NCBI GenBank assembly: GCA_955652195.1
Contig: CATPBC010000363.1
Coordinates: forward strand, 1-6,724
From: an uncultured Xanthobacteraceae bacterium
GTDB taxonomy: Bacteria; Pseudomonadota; Alphaproteobacteria; Rhizobiales; Xanthobacteraceae
Reading direction: 5' to 3'
Length of the DNA stretch: 6,724 bases
Part shown: piece after piece, positions 6,273-6,724 of the stretch
Layout: each line of letters opens with the position of its first letter
How positions within the stretch are numbered: the stretch's first letter is position 1
Notes under the pieces: generated by a model
What the model saw: only the letters and a program-made list of their open reading frames with translations
Told to the model about the DNA's origin: nothing
Databases searched by the model: none
Program-made: the position numbers and the translations under genes

Positions 6273-6307
6273 CGGAAATCCGCTCATTCCCGCACACGCG
6301 GAAATCC
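6273..6307. repeat. Degenerate REP-like element with 9-base direct repeat
   Basis: CGGAAATCC occurs twice, at 6273-6281 and 6299-6307. Between them ATTCCCGC (6286-6293) pairs with GCGGAAAT (6298-6305) with one mismatch around ACAC. The segment resembles the widespread ATTCCCGC...GCGGGAATCCAG repeats, here decayed. It lies between the two convergent genes. Confidence 0.5.
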
Positions 6308-6335
6308 AGTTCGAGCGAAAAGCAATCTTCAATCG

Positions 6336-6724
6336 TCACTGCGCAACCACGCCTTCCGGTGCGGTTTCGAGATTGAATGCCGCCGCGAACAGGGCGCGCG
6401 TATAATCGGTCTTCGGATTACGAAAGAGTTCGGCGGCATCGCCGGATTCCACCACCACGCCATGCCGCATGACCAGAAGCCGGCTCGCCAGCGCAGCGAC
6501 CACGCGCAGGTCGTGGGAAATGAACAAATAAGTAAGGTCGCGCCGCTTCTGCAGGTCGCGCAACAGGTCGACCATCTGGGCCTGGATCAGCATGTCGAGC
6601 GCGCTGGTCGGCTCATCGAGCACGATGAAGCTCGGCTCGAGCACGATTGCGCGCGCCACCGCGACGCGCTGCCGCTGGCCGCCGGAGAATTCGTGCGGAA
6701 AGCGGAACCGCGTCTCCGGATCGA
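6336..6724 (-). CDS. ABC transporter ATP-binding protein, oligopeptide type, C-terminal part
   Basis: The last 128 residues of an ABC ATPase are visible; the N-terminus, including Walker A, lies beyond the right edge. The frame is open through the edge, so the GTG at 6659 is not the start. In order come DPETRFRFPHE, the ABC signature FSGGQRQR (residues 12-19 of the visible part), Walker B with D-loop IVLDEPTSALD (32-42), the H-loop ISHD, and a tail with RNPKTDYTRALFAAAF. The PHEFSGGQRQR form and the NPxxxYTRAL tail are typical of dipeptide/oligopeptide importer ATPases (DppD/DppF, GsiA, YejF). The ending AAFNLETAPEGVVAQ reminds me of the double-ATPase YejF/microcin-C type, but this cannot be decided without the first half. 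The gene is convergent with the amidohydrolase gene, with a 79-base gap, so it is probably a separate transcription unit. Confidence 0.93.
   Translation of the reverse strand, partial: DPETRFRFPHEFSGGQRQRVAVARAIVLEPSFIVLDEPTSALDMLIQAQMVDLLRDLQKRRDLTYLFISHDLRVVAALASRLLVMRHGVVVESGDAAELFRNPKTDYTRALFAAAFNLETAPEGVVAQ

Noticed and set aside
1..6724. CRISPR array, tRNA, phage or transposon, toxin-antitoxin or defence system
   Set aside because: Looked for on both strands; no regularly spaced repeats, cloverleaf, transposase or integrase motif, or defence domain is visible.

Overview
The window looks like chromosomal DNA of a GC-rich alphaproteobacterium of the order Hyphomicrobiales, most likely of the Bradyrhizobium / Rhodopseudomonas / Xanthobacteraceae type. 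The reasons are strong G/C preference at third codon positions, the gene families present, and short dispersed palindromic repeats that I recognise from memory as common in that group. No tRNA, rRNA, CRISPR array, integrase or transposase is visible. No gene-free stretch exceeds about 200 bases.

Left part (1-3283). A gene on the minus strand runs off the left edge; it encodes an RMD1/DUF155-family protein with a C-terminal membrane segment. Across a 199-base divergent gap lies a plus-strand pair: an M17 leucyl-aminopeptidase-family enzyme and an NlpC/P60 cysteine peptidase with SH3-like N-terminal domains. The two overlap by 8 bases (ATGGCTGA), so they are almost certainly translationally coupled. 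Both keep their catalytic residues and lack a signal peptide, which fits cytoplasmic breakdown of cell-wall peptides.

Middle part (3284-6256). A minus-strand gene for a periplasmic Bug/TctC-type solute-binding protein is transcribed divergently from a plus-strand pair: a short-chain dehydrogenase (SDR) and a metal-dependent amidohydrolase close to the 2-pyrone-4,6-dicarboxylate lactonase (LigI) group. Uptake protein, oxidoreductase and lactonase-like hydrolase together suggest a small catabolic module for an organic acid or aromatic-derived compound. The substrate cannot be read from the sequence.

Right edge (6336-6724). This is the C-terminal part of a minus-strand ABC-transporter ATPase of the oligopeptide type, cut by the window end.

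The most distinctive non-coding content is repeats. Two copies of a roughly 45-49 bp palindromic element are present: one supplies the stop codon of the NlpC/P60 gene, the other fills half of the divergent control region of the catabolic module. A different, larger imperfect palindrome (about 89 bp) sits between the SDR and amidohydrolase genes. A perfect 8-bp hairpin and a degenerate REP-like hairpin lie in the convergent gap before the ABC gene. I found no clearly new biological system; the genes belong to known families, and the repeats and their positions are the parts most worth a second look.
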